A stretch of 64,000 nt of DNA from NCBI GenBank assembly GCA_937959275.1, contig CALGLU010000013.1, positions 1 to 64,000 on the forward strand, in the 5' to 3' direction. Source of the DNA: an uncultured Saprospiraceae bacterium (GTDB lineage Bacteria; Bacteroidota; Bacteroidia; Chitinophagales; Saprospiraceae). Positions 43,730 to 52,600 of this stretch are shown in pieces (the first letter of the stretch is position 1; each line of letters begins with the position of its first letter). The translations under genes were made by a program, and so were the position numbers. The notes beneath the pieces are model-generated. The model was not told the origin of the DNA and made no database searches. It saw only the letters and a program-made list of their open reading frames with translations.

Positions 43730-44623
43730 ATGCGATGGCAAGGAAAAGAACAAAGTAAAAATGTCGAGGATAGACGGGGAGAACAGTCAAGCCGAGGTAG
43801 ATCAGTTGGAGTAGGAGGTGGTTTAGGTATAGGGGTTTTATTGTTGGCAGGATTAATATTTTTGCTGGGAGGAGATCCGTCTGGTTTTCTACAACAGGCT
43901 CAGCGTCAGCCAGTTCCGCAACAACAACCCCAGCAGCGGACTGATGGTCAGTCGACATATGTCGGTACAGAACAAGAAGAGGCTCTTGCAGATATTGCAG
44001 GTGTCGTTTTAAAAGAAACAGAAGATGTATGGGGATCTATATTCCCGACTCAGCTAGGCAAACGCTATGTGCCTGCTCGGCTTGTCCTATTTGAGCAAAG
44101 CATCGCATCAGCATGTGGTATGGCTGGCTCTGCAACAGGTCCATTCTATTGTCCAGGAGATAATAAGATCTATTTGGATGTTGATTTTTATGATCAATTA
44201 AAGAAAAATTTTGGTGCGCCCGGTGATTTTGCTTTTGCTTACGTCGTCGCCCACGAGGTAGGGCATCATGTACAAAATCAATTGGGCTATACGACCTATG
44301 TTCATAATCAAAAGAATCGGGTCAGCCAAGCTGCCTATAACGATTTATCAGTTAGACTTGAGTTGCAAGCAGATTTTCTTGCAGGCGTATGGGCACACCA
44401 TACCTATAAGAATACTGATCTAATTGAGGATGATGATTTTGAAGAAGCTATGCGAGCAGCTGAAGCGATTGGTGATGATAACATCCAGCGCCAGACGCAA
44501 GGATATATTCGACCGGAAACATTCACTCATGGTACATCTGAGCAGCGGATGAGATGGTTTAGGTATGGATTGGAGACTGGAGATATTAGTAAAGGAGATA
44601 CCTTTAATGCACGAAGGTTATAA
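43730..44623 (+). CDS. Neutral zinc metallopeptidase, YpfJ type
   Basis: The 297-residue protein has the layout of the putative neutral zinc metallopeptidase family (PF04228). It has a charged Gly-rich start (RGRSVGVGGGLG), one membrane segment (about 31-48), a Gln/Pro linker, then a conserved domain with CGMAGSATGPFYCPGDNKIYLD and the zinc-binding HEVGHH (175-180), followed by the downstream RLELQADFLAGVW helix carrying the third ligand. It is anchored in the inner membrane with the catalytic domain outside. The physiological substrate of this family is unknown. The next gene lies 91 bases downstream. Confidence 0.9.
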   Translation: MRWQGKEQSKNVEDRRGEQSSRGRSVGVGGGLGIGVLLLAGLIFLLGGDPSGFLQQAQRQPVPQQQPQQRTDGQSTYVGTEQEEALADIAGVVLKETEDVWGSIFPTQLGKRYVPARLVLFEQSIASACGMAGSATGPFYCPGDNKIYLDVDFYDQLKKNFGAPGDFAFAYVVAHEVGHHVQNQLGYTTYVHNQKNRVSQAAYNDLSVRLELQADFLAGVWAHHTYKNTDLIEDDDFEEAMRAAEAIGDDNIQRQTQGYIRPETFTHGTSEQRMRWFRYGLETGDISKGDTFNARRL

Positions 44624-44714
44624 GACATTTTAGACTCCAATTTTTTAATTTATACCATTCTTAACATTTTTTTTGCAGTAAGATATTTATCTTCCTAATT
44701 CAAAAAATTACAAT

Positions 44715-45053
44715 ATGAAATTAATACTATTTTTATCTAGCTTTTTAGTGCTTGCAGCAGTTGCAGATCACACGGGTACATACAATTATTCAATAGCCTC
44801 ACCTGACGGGATGACGTATAAAGGAGATATTGTGTTGACACTGGTAGATGGAGAGTACAACGGTGAAATACAATCTGATGGAGGAAGTATGCCACTTAAA
44901 GAGTTAGAAATTGTAGAAGATGAAGTTAATTTCCACATCATCTTTCAAGGTTATAAAGTACAGTTTGATGGCATCTTTGAAGAGGGCGCAATTGTAGCAA
45001 CAGCTTCTGTGGACGGTATGGATTTTCCATTCAAAGCCACTAAGAAAGATTAA
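44715..45053 (+). CDS. Small exported beta-barrel-like protein, unknown
   Basis: The 112-residue protein has a signal peptide (1-17). The mature part is an all-beta domain with regular strands (GTYNYSIASPDGMTYKGDIVLTL, then GEYNGEIQSDGGSMPLKELE and the AFxGxxK-like end ATASVDGMDFPFKATKKD). The pattern resembles small ligand-binding proteins that measure or store a hydrophobic compound, but no family name is certain. It ends before a very strong bidirectional terminator. Confidence 0.65.
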   Translation: MKLILFLSSFLVLAAVADHTGTYNYSIASPDGMTYKGDIVLTLVDGEYNGEIQSDGGSMPLKELEIVEDEVNFHIIFQGYKVQFDGIFEEGAIVATASVDGMDFPFKATKKD

Positions 45054-45106
45054 AGAATCAATGACTCTGTGAACACTTGGCCTAACGAATAGTTAGTCTT
45101 AAAAAT

Positions 45107-45146
45107 AAAGAAAGACCTCCAATTTGAATTGGAGGTCTTTCTTTTT
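45107..45146. terminator. Bidirectional 18-bp perfect palindrome terminator
   Basis: 45107-45124 pairs perfectly with 45127-45144 (AAAGAAAGACCTCCAATT and its complement). T-rich tracts occur in both directions, so it can stop the plus-strand gene at 44715 and any read-through from the minus-strand aromatic operon. Confidence 0.92.
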
Positions 45147-45289
45147 ACATCTCTTTTTAGATTTAGCGAAACATAAGCGTTTTTTTGCTTATCTCTCAGA
45201 CCTACCTTCTCAGCCCTTCTCAGCTGCCAGGCTCAAAACTCAACCAAGCCTTTCACTTCATCCACCACGGAATGTCCCGCTTTGCTCCC

Positions 45290-45338
45290 ACATTCAACAC
45301 CCAACACCTAAAACTCAACACCCAAAACTCAACACCGC
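45290..45338. repeat. Word-repeat tract between convergent genes
   Basis: The plus strand repeats ATTCAACACCCAACACC, AAACTCAACACCC and AAACTCAACACC in a G-free stretch, next to the stop of the minus-strand DAHP synthase. It is the third such tract at a convergent junction in this window. Confidence 0.6.
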
Positions 45339-45351
45339 GACCAAAGGGAGC

Positions 45352-46434
45352 TTACCCTTTCATCACTTGCTCCTGCTGGTTGATACTCTCATCATGAATC
45401 GCTCGTAAGAATTTATCTATGAACTCTTCACTTAGACCTTCGGCAGCTCCTTTTTCTTTTGCTGCTTTGGTTAGTTCTTCCCAGCGCTTAGCTTGGTAGA
45501 TGGTGATGTCATTCTTCTTCTTGTAGTCACCAATCTTTCGAGCGACAGACATTCTAGATACCAATAAGTTTAAGATGTCATTGTCTATTTCGTTGATATC
45601 CTGACGAAGGAAGTTTAAGCTATCTTGAGCTGCTACATCACCTTCGCTCATCAATCTAAGCTTCAAATCTGTGATCAATTTACCAAGTACTTCTGGAGTG
45701 ATTTGCTGCTTAGCATCTGTCCAGGCATTGTCAGGATCTCTGTGAGTCTCGATCATAAGACCATCATAACTTAAGTCAACTGCTTTCTGAGAGACATCAG
45801 CCAATAGATCTCTTCGACCACAAATATGACTCGGATCACAGATCATCGGCACTTCTGGACGCTCTTTCATGAAGTCTAAAGCGATTTGCCATTGTGGTCG
45901 ATTCCTATAGACCTTCTCACCAGTATTGGAGAATCCTCTATGGATCACACCAACGTTCTTAATGCCGACTTTTTCAAAACGATCGACTGCTCCTAACCAT
46001 AGCTTCAAATCTGGATTGATTGGATTTTTAACTAATACAGGGACGTCCACACCTCTTAATGCCTCTGCAATCTCTTGGACAGAAAACGGGTTAACAGATG
46101 TCCTCGCGCCAATCCAGATCACGTCTACGCCAAAGGCCAGACACATCTCAGCATGACCTGCTCGTGCAGCCTCGACTGTTATTGGTAATCCTGTCTCCTC
46201 TTTGACCCTCTTCATCCAAGGGAGTCCAGCGACGCCTACACCTTCGAAGTTGCCTGCAGATGTTCGGGGTTTCCAGATGCCTCCACGAAGCATGTCTACT
46301 TTTCCAGTGGCAGCGATCCCTTTACAGGTCTCTACTAATTGCTCTTCAGTCTCGACACTACATGGTCCAGCTATGACAACTGGTGTATCTGTTTTGCGAA
46401 ACCAGTTCGTTTTTGATGATGATTGTGTTTCCAT
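45352..46434 (-). CDS. Bifunctional DAHP synthase - chorismate mutase (type II)
   Basis: The 360-residue protein fuses a type I-beta DAHP synthase (about 1-255; AGPCS 22-26, KPRTS 55-59, CDPSHICG) with a C-terminal AroQ-type chorismate mutase (about 265-350: FLRQDINEIDNDILNLLVSRMSVARKIG). DAHP synthase condenses phosphoenolpyruvate and erythrose 4-phosphate, the first shikimate step; chorismate mutase makes prephenate. Neither PheA nor TyrA in this operon carries a mutase domain, so this fusion supplies the only mutase seen here. It is the last gene of the operon, 28 bases after tyrA. Confidence 0.93.
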   Translation of the reverse strand: METQSSSKTNWFRKTDTPVVIAGPCSVETEEQLVETCKGIAATGKVDMLRGGIWKPRTSAGNFEGVGVAGLPWMKRVKEETGLPITVEAARAGHAEMCLAFGVDVIWIGARTSVNPFSVQEIAEALRGVDVPVLVKNPINPDLKLWLGAVDRFEKVGIKNVGVIHRGFSNTGEKVYRNRPQWQIALDFMKERPEVPMICDPSHICGRRDLLADVSQKAVDLSYDGLMIETHRDPDNAWTDAKQQITPEVLGKLITDLKLRLMSEGDVAAQDSLNFLRQDINEIDNDILNLLVSRMSVARKIGDYKKKNDITIYQAKRWEELTKAAKEKGAAEGLSEEFIDKFLRAIHDESINQQEQVMKG

Positions 46435-46462
46435 TGTGTTTGTATTTCAGTTTATATGTTTT

Positions 46463-47329
46463 CTAACTTAATTTGACAACGTTTAATTTTAGTCCGTTGA
46501 GTACTCGTTTGATTTCATTTGCCTTTTGCATCAACTCTTTTGATGATACTGTATCACCTTTATCTATGACCTCTTTAAAATGCGTGAGGTGTGTAATGTA
46601 TTTACTTAACGCATCAGATAGATGAATTGAGTTTTTATTAAAAATCGATGACCAGGTTTCTGGATTACTTTTCGCCAACCGAACTGTTGATTCAAAACCT
46701 GTACTTGCAAGATTGAATATTTGTTTTTGATCTTGCTCAATATCTAATACGGTTAATGCCAATGTAAACGCACTGACATGTGACAAGTGTGACACATAAG
46801 CCATATGCTTATCATGAGAATCCGCATCCATAAATAAAGACTGCATGCCTAAATCATTAAAAATCTTCAACACAGATTCCAAGGCATCTTCTGCTACTTT
46901 ATGTTCTTCGCAGATAATATTTTTTTTGTCTCTAAATAAATTTATAATGGCTGCACCTGGTCCTGAAAATTCAGTACCTGCCAAGGGATGCGCTGCTACA
47001 TATCGCTCTCTCTTCTCATGATCACCTAAGGCCTTACATATCTCAGCTTTAGTCGACCCAACATCAAAGACTGTCTGGTTCCATTTTATAGTATTCAATA
47101 AATACAGACTGACCGCTTCAATGGCATCCACGGGAATACAAACAGCAAATACATCTGCCTCTCCAACCGCTTCATCCAAAGCCATCACTGTATCCACTAG
47201 CCCAAAATCAATTGCTTTTTCTTGATGCTGTACATTATCATCCACCCCGATAACAGTATAGCCTAGCTGTCTACATTCCTTGGCGATTGACCCACCTATT
47301 AATCCTAGTCCAATGACAGCTAGCTTCAT
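46463..47329 (-). CDS. tyrA: Prephenate dehydrogenase
   Basis: The 288-residue protein has an N-terminal Rossmann fold (GLGLIGGSIAKE, 7-18), the TyrA words DVGSTKAEICKAL and HPLAGTEFSGPGAA, and an all-helical C-terminal dimerisation domain with HLSHVSAF. It converts prephenate to 4-hydroxyphenylpyruvate with NAD(P), the tyrosine branch. No ACT or chorismate mutase domain is present. Its ATG overlaps the stop of the preceding aminotransferase by four bases (translational coupling). Confidence 0.93.
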   Translation of the reverse strand: MKLAVIGLGLIGGSIAKECRQLGYTVIGVDDNVQHQEKAIDFGLVDTVMALDEAVGEADVFAVCIPVDAIEAVSLYLLNTIKWNQTVFDVGSTKAEICKALGDHEKRERYVAAHPLAGTEFSGPGAAIINLFRDKKNIICEEHKVAEDALESVLKIFNDLGMQSLFMDADSHDKHMAYVSHLSHVSAFTLALTVLDIEQDQKQIFNLASTGFESTVRLAKSNPETWSSIFNKNSIHLSDALSKYITHLTHFKEVIDKGDTVSSKELMQKANEIKRVLNGLKLNVVKLS

Positions 47330-48519
47330 AGTAAAACAGTCGATTTTTTGGTTTGTAAATAGCTGCTAACTCGTTGTATCGCAGAGTCTAATATCTCTAC
47401 CGAACTACAGAGCGCTATACGTATATATCGATCTCCGTTACTACCAAAAATAAACCCAGGAGTAATAAAGACCAGAGATTCTTGTAGAATGTCTTCTATC
47501 CAATGCTCAACATTCATCACATGCTCAGGTACTGATCCCCACACAAATAAGCCAGCAGATTCTTTGTCACATGCGCAGCCTAATAAGTCCATCAGCTGCC
47601 AGGCTTTCTCTCGTCGTTTTTCATATATAGCATTTAAGTGATCAAACCACTCCTGCTCTAGACTTAGTGCTTTTACAGCAGCTAGTTGTATTGGTTTGTA
47701 CATGCCTGAATCCATATTGGATTTGAATTTCATCACAGCATCTATGTATGCTGACTTGCCAACCATGACACCGACTCGCCATCCAGCCATATTAAAGCAT
47801 TTACTCAATGAATTTAATTCAATGGCAACATCTTTAGCTCCTGGTACTTGCATGATACTAATCGGATTGTCATTCAGAATAAATCCATATGGATTATCAT
47901 GACAAATTAAAATTTCATGTGCTTTGCCAAAGGCGACAAGCTCTTCAAAAAGAGCTGCATCTGCGTGTTGGCCAGTCGGCATATTCGGATAGTTAACCCA
48001 CATGATTTTAACCTTGCTCAAATCCTGTTTTGCTAATGCTTGTAGATCAGGTTTCCAATGATTAGCAGCAGTCAGGTCAAAGTTTCTGACAGTAGCTCCG
48101 GCTAATTTGCTCGCCATGCGATACGCAGGGTAGCCAGGATTTGGCACTAAGACCTCATCGCCTTCATTTAGAAAACTCATCGAAATATGCATGATCCCTT
48201 CCTTCGAACCAATCAATGGTAATACTTCTGAGCTAAAGTCGAGATCAACAGCAAACCATCTTTGATACCAGGATGCGAACGCTTGGCGCAATGCAGGAAT
48301 ACCTTTATAACTTTGATACTTATTTGCAACAGCATCTTTAGTACCGTCTTTGAGCGCTTGCAGAATGTCATCTGGTGGACTCAAGTCAGGACTGCCTATG
48401 CCCAGATTAATCACGTCTTTACCCATCTGCTGCATGGCAGCAATTTGTGCCAGTTTTGTGGCAAAGTAGTAGGTCTTAACTAGACCGATCCTATGCGATG
48501 GTTTGATGATCATAAACAC
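47326..48519 (-). CDS. Class I/II aminotransferase, probably aromatic
   Basis: The 397-residue PLP-dependent aminotransferase has the fold-type I signatures. The schiff-base lysine sits in ELNSLSKCFNMAGWRVG, NLGIGSPDLSPP opens the substrate lid, and PNPGYPAY and NYPNMPTG shape the cofactor site. Position between pheA and tyrA points to transamination of phenylpyruvate and 4-hydroxyphenylpyruvate to Phe and Tyr; sequence alone cannot exclude another amino donor pair. The start may be ATG 48513 rather than 48519; both overlap the pheA end by about 23-29 bases, so the genes are coupled. Confidence 0.88.
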   Translation of the reverse strand: MFMIIKPSHRIGLVKTYYFATKLAQIAAMQQMGKDVINLGIGSPDLSPPDDILQALKDGTKDAVANKYQSYKGIPALRQAFASWYQRWFAVDLDFSSEVLPLIGSKEGIMHISMSFLNEGDEVLVPNPGYPAYRMASKLAGATVRNFDLTAANHWKPDLQALAKQDLSKVKIMWVNYPNMPTGQHADAALFEELVAFGKAHEILICHDNPYGFILNDNPISIMQVPGAKDVAIELNSLSKCFNMAGWRVGVMVGKSAYIDAVMKFKSNMDSGMYKPIQLAAVKALSLEQEWFDHLNAIYEKRREKAWQLMDLLGCACDKESAGLFVWGSVPEHVMNVEHWIEDILQESLVFITPGFIFGSNGDRYIRIALCSSVEILDSAIQRVSSYLQTKKSTVLL

Positions 48520-49351
48520 TTGCTTTTTTGTAGGTTCCTAATTCTTTTAATTCTAGGGTAACAGACGGTAGGTATTCCATAATCGCCTCATATTGACCGA
48601 TATCCGTAAATTCTAAATCGAGATAGAAATAGTATTCACTTACTTTACCTACGACGGGGTAGGACTGTAACTTGCTAATATTGACATCGTGTTCAGAGAT
48701 TTTGTTCAGCACTTTTAATAGACAGCCAGGCTGATCTAAAACCCTGAGATATATCGAGGCTTTATCAAATACACCTGTTGGTATTTGTTGATTCTTCCCA
48801 TGTAAAATAAAGAATCTAGTATAATTTATTTTTGACGTTTCTATGCTTTCAGCCAGTATCTCTAAGCCGTAAATCTTGGCAGCCACTTGACTGGCGATCG
48901 CACCTCTAGTTTCTTTTTGTTTGTCCGCTACATATTTAGCAGAGAGTGCTGTATCCTCACTTTTGACAAGCTTGATATGCGGGTGATTGCTAAAGAAATG
49001 TAGACACTGGTTAATGGCCATTGGATGCGAACTCACTTGTTTGAGGTCCTCGATCTTGGTTCCTGGCAAAGCCATTAGATTGTGCTTTATACGTAGAAAA
49101 ACTTCACCAACGACTCTGAACTCTCGCTCTCGGAGTATTCTATAGTTTTGCAATATACTTCCAGCGATAGAGTTTTCGATCGCCATGATAGCTATATGGT
49201 CCTCCTCATTCTGTTCTAATATATCGGCTAACATATCAAATGAGTCAGATGGCACAATGGATGTATCGTCTGATTGAAAGTACTTTTGAGCTGCTTCCTC
49301 GTGGAAACACCCTGGATAACCCTGAACAATGATTTTCTTGTCAATGCACAT
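48491..49351 (-). CDS. pheA: Prephenate dehydratase with ACT domain
   Basis: The 286-residue protein converts prephenate to phenylpyruvate. The catalytic region shows VQGYPGCFHEEAAQKYF, IAIMAIENSIAGSI and the NYTRFFILHG motif (TRF is essential). The C-terminal ACT domain (about 200-275: YLRVLDQPGCLLKVLNKISEHDVNISKLQSYP) is where phenylalanine binds for feedback inhibition in this family; the usual ESRP word reads KLQSYP here. No chorismate mutase domain is fused. It is the first structural gene, right behind a Phe/Tyr leader peptide and an intrinsic terminator (49365-49404), so transcription is probably attenuated as well as the enzyme feedback-inhibited. Confidence 0.95.
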   Translation of the reverse strand: MCIDKKIIVQGYPGCFHEEAAQKYFQSDDTSIVPSDSFDMLADILEQNEEDHIAIMAIENSIAGSILQNYRILREREFRVVGEVFLRIKHNLMALPGTKIEDLKQVSSHPMAINQCLHFFSNHPHIKLVKSEDTALSAKYVADKQKETRGAIASQVAAKIYGLEILAESIETSKINYTRFFILHGKNQQIPTGVFDKASIYLRVLDQPGCLLKVLNKISEHDVNISKLQSYPVVGKVSEYYFYLDLEFTDIGQYEAIMEYLPSVTLELKELGTYKKASVYDHQTIA

Positions 49352-49364
49352 AAAAAACTATTTA

Positions 49365-49404
49365 AAAGCAAAAGGAGCCCTTATTTTTCAATAAGGACTC
49401 CTTT
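49365..49404 (-). terminator. Attenuator terminator in the leader of the aromatic operon
   Basis: On the minus strand the arms 49390-49404 and 49371-49385 form a stem of 14 base pairs with one mismatch and a 4-nt loop, followed by TTTTGCTTTT. It ends about 15 bases before the pheA ATG, so it cannot terminate an upstream gene's transcript usefully; its position only makes sense as a regulated stop. Its 5' arm contains GTCCTTATT (49390-49398), which can pair instead with AATAGGGAT at 49432-49440. Confidence 0.85.
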
Positions 49405-49438
49405 GTTATATTTATCTTTTAAGACAACAAGATCCCTA

Positions 49439-49495
49439 TTACTCTTGGCTAAAGTAATAGAAGTAAAAATAGTTGCTAAAAGAATACTGTTTCAT
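49439..49495 (-). CDS. Phe/Tyr leader peptide of the aromatic amino acid operon
   Basis: The 18-codon frame MKQYSFSNYFYFYYFSQE contains five Tyr and four Phe, half of all residues. It lies between a consensus promoter and the attenuator terminator, upstream of genes for exactly those two amino acids. Ribosome stalling at the aromatic codons, when charged tRNA-Phe or tRNA-Tyr is scarce, would leave AATAGGGAT (49432-49440, overlapping the stop codon) free to pair with the terminator arm. A ribosome that reaches the stop codon would cover it and let the terminator form. The peptide itself needs no function. Confidence 0.85.
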   Translation of the reverse strand: MKQYSFSNYFYFYYFSQE

Positions 49496-49505
49496 AATCG
49501 TATAT

Positions 49506-49536
49506 CAAAGCTATAGTTATTATTGAGAATATCAAA
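49506..49536 (-). promoter_or_regulatory. Consensus Bacteroidota promoter of the aromatic operon
   Basis: On the minus strand, TTTG (49533-49536) and TAGCTTTG (49506-49513) are separated by exactly 19 nt, a full match to TTTG - N19 - TAnnTTTG. The start of transcription should fall within the 10 bases before the leader ATG at 49495, giving a leaderless or nearly leaderless leader peptide. Confidence 0.7.
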
Positions 49537-49695
49537 AACTTTTTTAAATCATCTCATTTGATCGAAGAAAACAACCCTTCGAAAACAGTGGCACAATTCA
49601 GTAATAACAGTCATTTGGAATACAAAAAAATGTGAAATAGTGTAATAATACCTTGCCAAATTGTACATAATTACTAATGTTCCGTAATTTTAGAG

Positions 49696-52600
49696 ATGAA
49701 TATTTACTCTACTACCCTTAACTCTACTAAGAAAGGAATAATTTTCTTTTTCATATTAGCGTCATGTCTACACACCCAATCAGCTTTAAGTCAATGCACA
49801 GGTGAGCTCGTTACTGGAGTTGGGAGCTACTATTCTCATTCAGGAGTCAGTGCGGTGCCATCTTTTGCCGCTGGAGAACCAGATGGACGGTTTTCTGGTA
49901 AGATAAGCGAAAAGGACTATTTGGCCTTACGGATTCCCATACATCCAGCAGTTGATTATACAGGTGAAATTTGTATTACTGTAGGCTTCAATAAGCCAGG
50001 TGGTATTGTCAATTTTACAGTTGGAGAAGAGTCTCATTCCTTTAAAAATGTAGCCTTTGATACAACACGACGGCCACAAGAGTTTTGTTTCGACTATTCC
50101 GTATCGAAAGCAGCAATCGTTTATATAACAGAGTCAGGACAGGGAGATGTGTTAGTTGATGGTTCTAGATATGCTATGTGTATATCGTGCGGAGATGACT
50201 ATGAAGATTCTGATTTTGATGGTATTTGTGATCCAGCGGATTTTTATCCAGGGTTTGATAATTCACGACTAGGCAGTCCGTGTGATGATGGAAATGAGAG
50301 TACTTCAAATGATAGACAAGAGGGTGCCAATCAGTGTAGAGGTGCAGGACAGATTGTGATCAATGAGGTTTTTGTTTCAGGCTTTAATGGAAGTGAAATA
50401 TTCGATCATGGTTTTAAGATTAGTGATTGGATTGAAGTGTTTAATGGGACTGGTGCTGTGATTGATCTGGCGGGGTGGTATCTAAGTGACTCTAAAGGGT
50501 CAAAGAAAAAATGGCAAATTCCGAGTGGTACTATTCCTGCAAATGGGTATCGTGTGTTTTATGCGAATGGTCTGGATGACTCCAATGTGAATACTAATTT
50601 TAAACTGGATCAAAGTGAGTTGACAGAGGAGGTTTTATTGACAGATGCATCAGGGACGATTGTTGATGAATATAGTATTGAAGCATTTACTCAAATCGGT
50701 CATAGCCGTGGCAGAGCATTTGATGGGTCTGATGACTGGGCAGTATTTGCGACACCAAGTCCTAGTGCGACTAACCTGATAGCTTCAGATTATGCACCTT
50801 ATCCAGACATCGATATGGAGTCTGGGGCGTATCCATCTCAAATCAGTGTTAGCCTAACTGTACCTACAGGTTTTACTGCTCGATACGAATTAAATACAGG
50901 GACAAATACTACAGGGCAGGTGTTAGACCCAACTGCAACAAGTACCGCCTACACAAGTCCAATTACAATTGCAAATACGACAAGTTTAAAAGTTAGATTA
51001 TTCGATGATGCTGGTATATTATTGCCAGGCTTTATAGAAACGAATACCTATTTAATAAATGAAAACCACACGATGTATACCTTGTCAGTCACAGGTAAAA
51101 AGAATATCCTTGATTTAGTCAATGGAGATATTGATTTATATCCAATGGCGCACATGGAGATTTTTGATGAGACAGGTCAATTGATCACAGAGGTAGCTGG
51201 TAATTTGAACAAGCATGGACAAGACAGTTGGCAATATCCACATCGAGGTTTTGATATTTTTGCACGGGATGAAGTTGGATATGGAGGAAGTATGAATCAT
51301 AAATTCTTTGAGAAAAAGGATCGACAGGAGTTTGATCGATTTATTATTAGAGCAGCGGGAGATGATAATTATCCTTATGAAAATGGTGGAGCACATGTCA
51401 GAGATGCCTTTGTGCAGGAATGGGGATTTGAATCTGGTTTGGAGATGGACCACAGGAGTTATCGACCCTGTGTAGTGTATTTGAATGGTAAATATTGGGG
51501 AGTCTATGAAATTCGTGAAAAGGTAGTTCATAAGTCATTTACCAGAGCTTATTTTAATCAGGATGAAGAGGACTTAGATTATATCAGTTATTGGGGTGGC
51601 AGGACGATTCGATATGGAAGTCCAGCTGATTGGGATGCAGTTATCGGTTATATAAATACAAACGACATGGGTAATGCTGCTCATTTTAAGCACGTTGATG
51701 ATCGTGTCAATCTACTAAGCTGGACAGACTATGTGTTGTTTAATAATTATATTGTTTCAAAAGATTGGAATAATTATAACTCAGCTTGGTGGAGAGGAAG
51801 GAATCCAGATGGAGGTGCTCAAAAGTGGCGATTTATATTGTGGGATATGGATGCCTCATTTGGACATTATATCAATTATAGTAATGTGCCTGATGAAAGT
51901 CCAAGTGCCTCACCATGTGATGTGCTGGACAACTCGCCAATTGATGATCCAGAATACTTACTCAGTTCTTTTGAAAAAATATTTGACCAAAATTCCGACT
52001 TTAGAAATCTGGTAGCCAATCGCTATAATGATATGTTGAATACCTATTGGAGTTGTGATTTTTCTATTCCATTACTGGATGCCATGGTGAATGAAAAAGC
52101 ACCTGAAATGGCAAGGCAGTTTGCCAGATGGGCAGGTAATGAAGCAACTTGGCAATCAAATGTCCAGGATATCAGAGACTTTTTGAATGACCGTTGTGAT
52201 GTGATCGACGCTGAATTAAATTTATGTCTTGATCTAGGTAGAAGAGCTGGTATTACATTTAATACAAATCCTCCCAATATACTTGCTAGTATAAAAACGA
52301 ATACAATCGTGCTGCCAGACTTACCTTTGACAGGGGATTATTATACAAACTTACCTGTACAATTAGAAGCCATAGAAAGTTTCCACTATGAATTTTCTCA
52401 CTGGGAATCAACGACAGGAATCATTCTTTCAGATTTCACGACAGAACAAACAATATTGAATCCAGGTAAGAGTGGAGATATAACAGCGCATTATAATTTT
52501 GTGCCAGGCAAAGAAATGGCGATCAATGAGATTCATTATAATCCAGTCGATGAGATTCTTTTACACCCTATCACGAATCAAATGGATACAATTGATGGCC

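Noticed and set aside
45124-45408. Plus-strand frames of 70-94 codons rich in Pro, Gln and Thr
   Set aside because: They run through a terminator and the CAACACC word repeats and overlap the DAHP synthase gene on the other strand.
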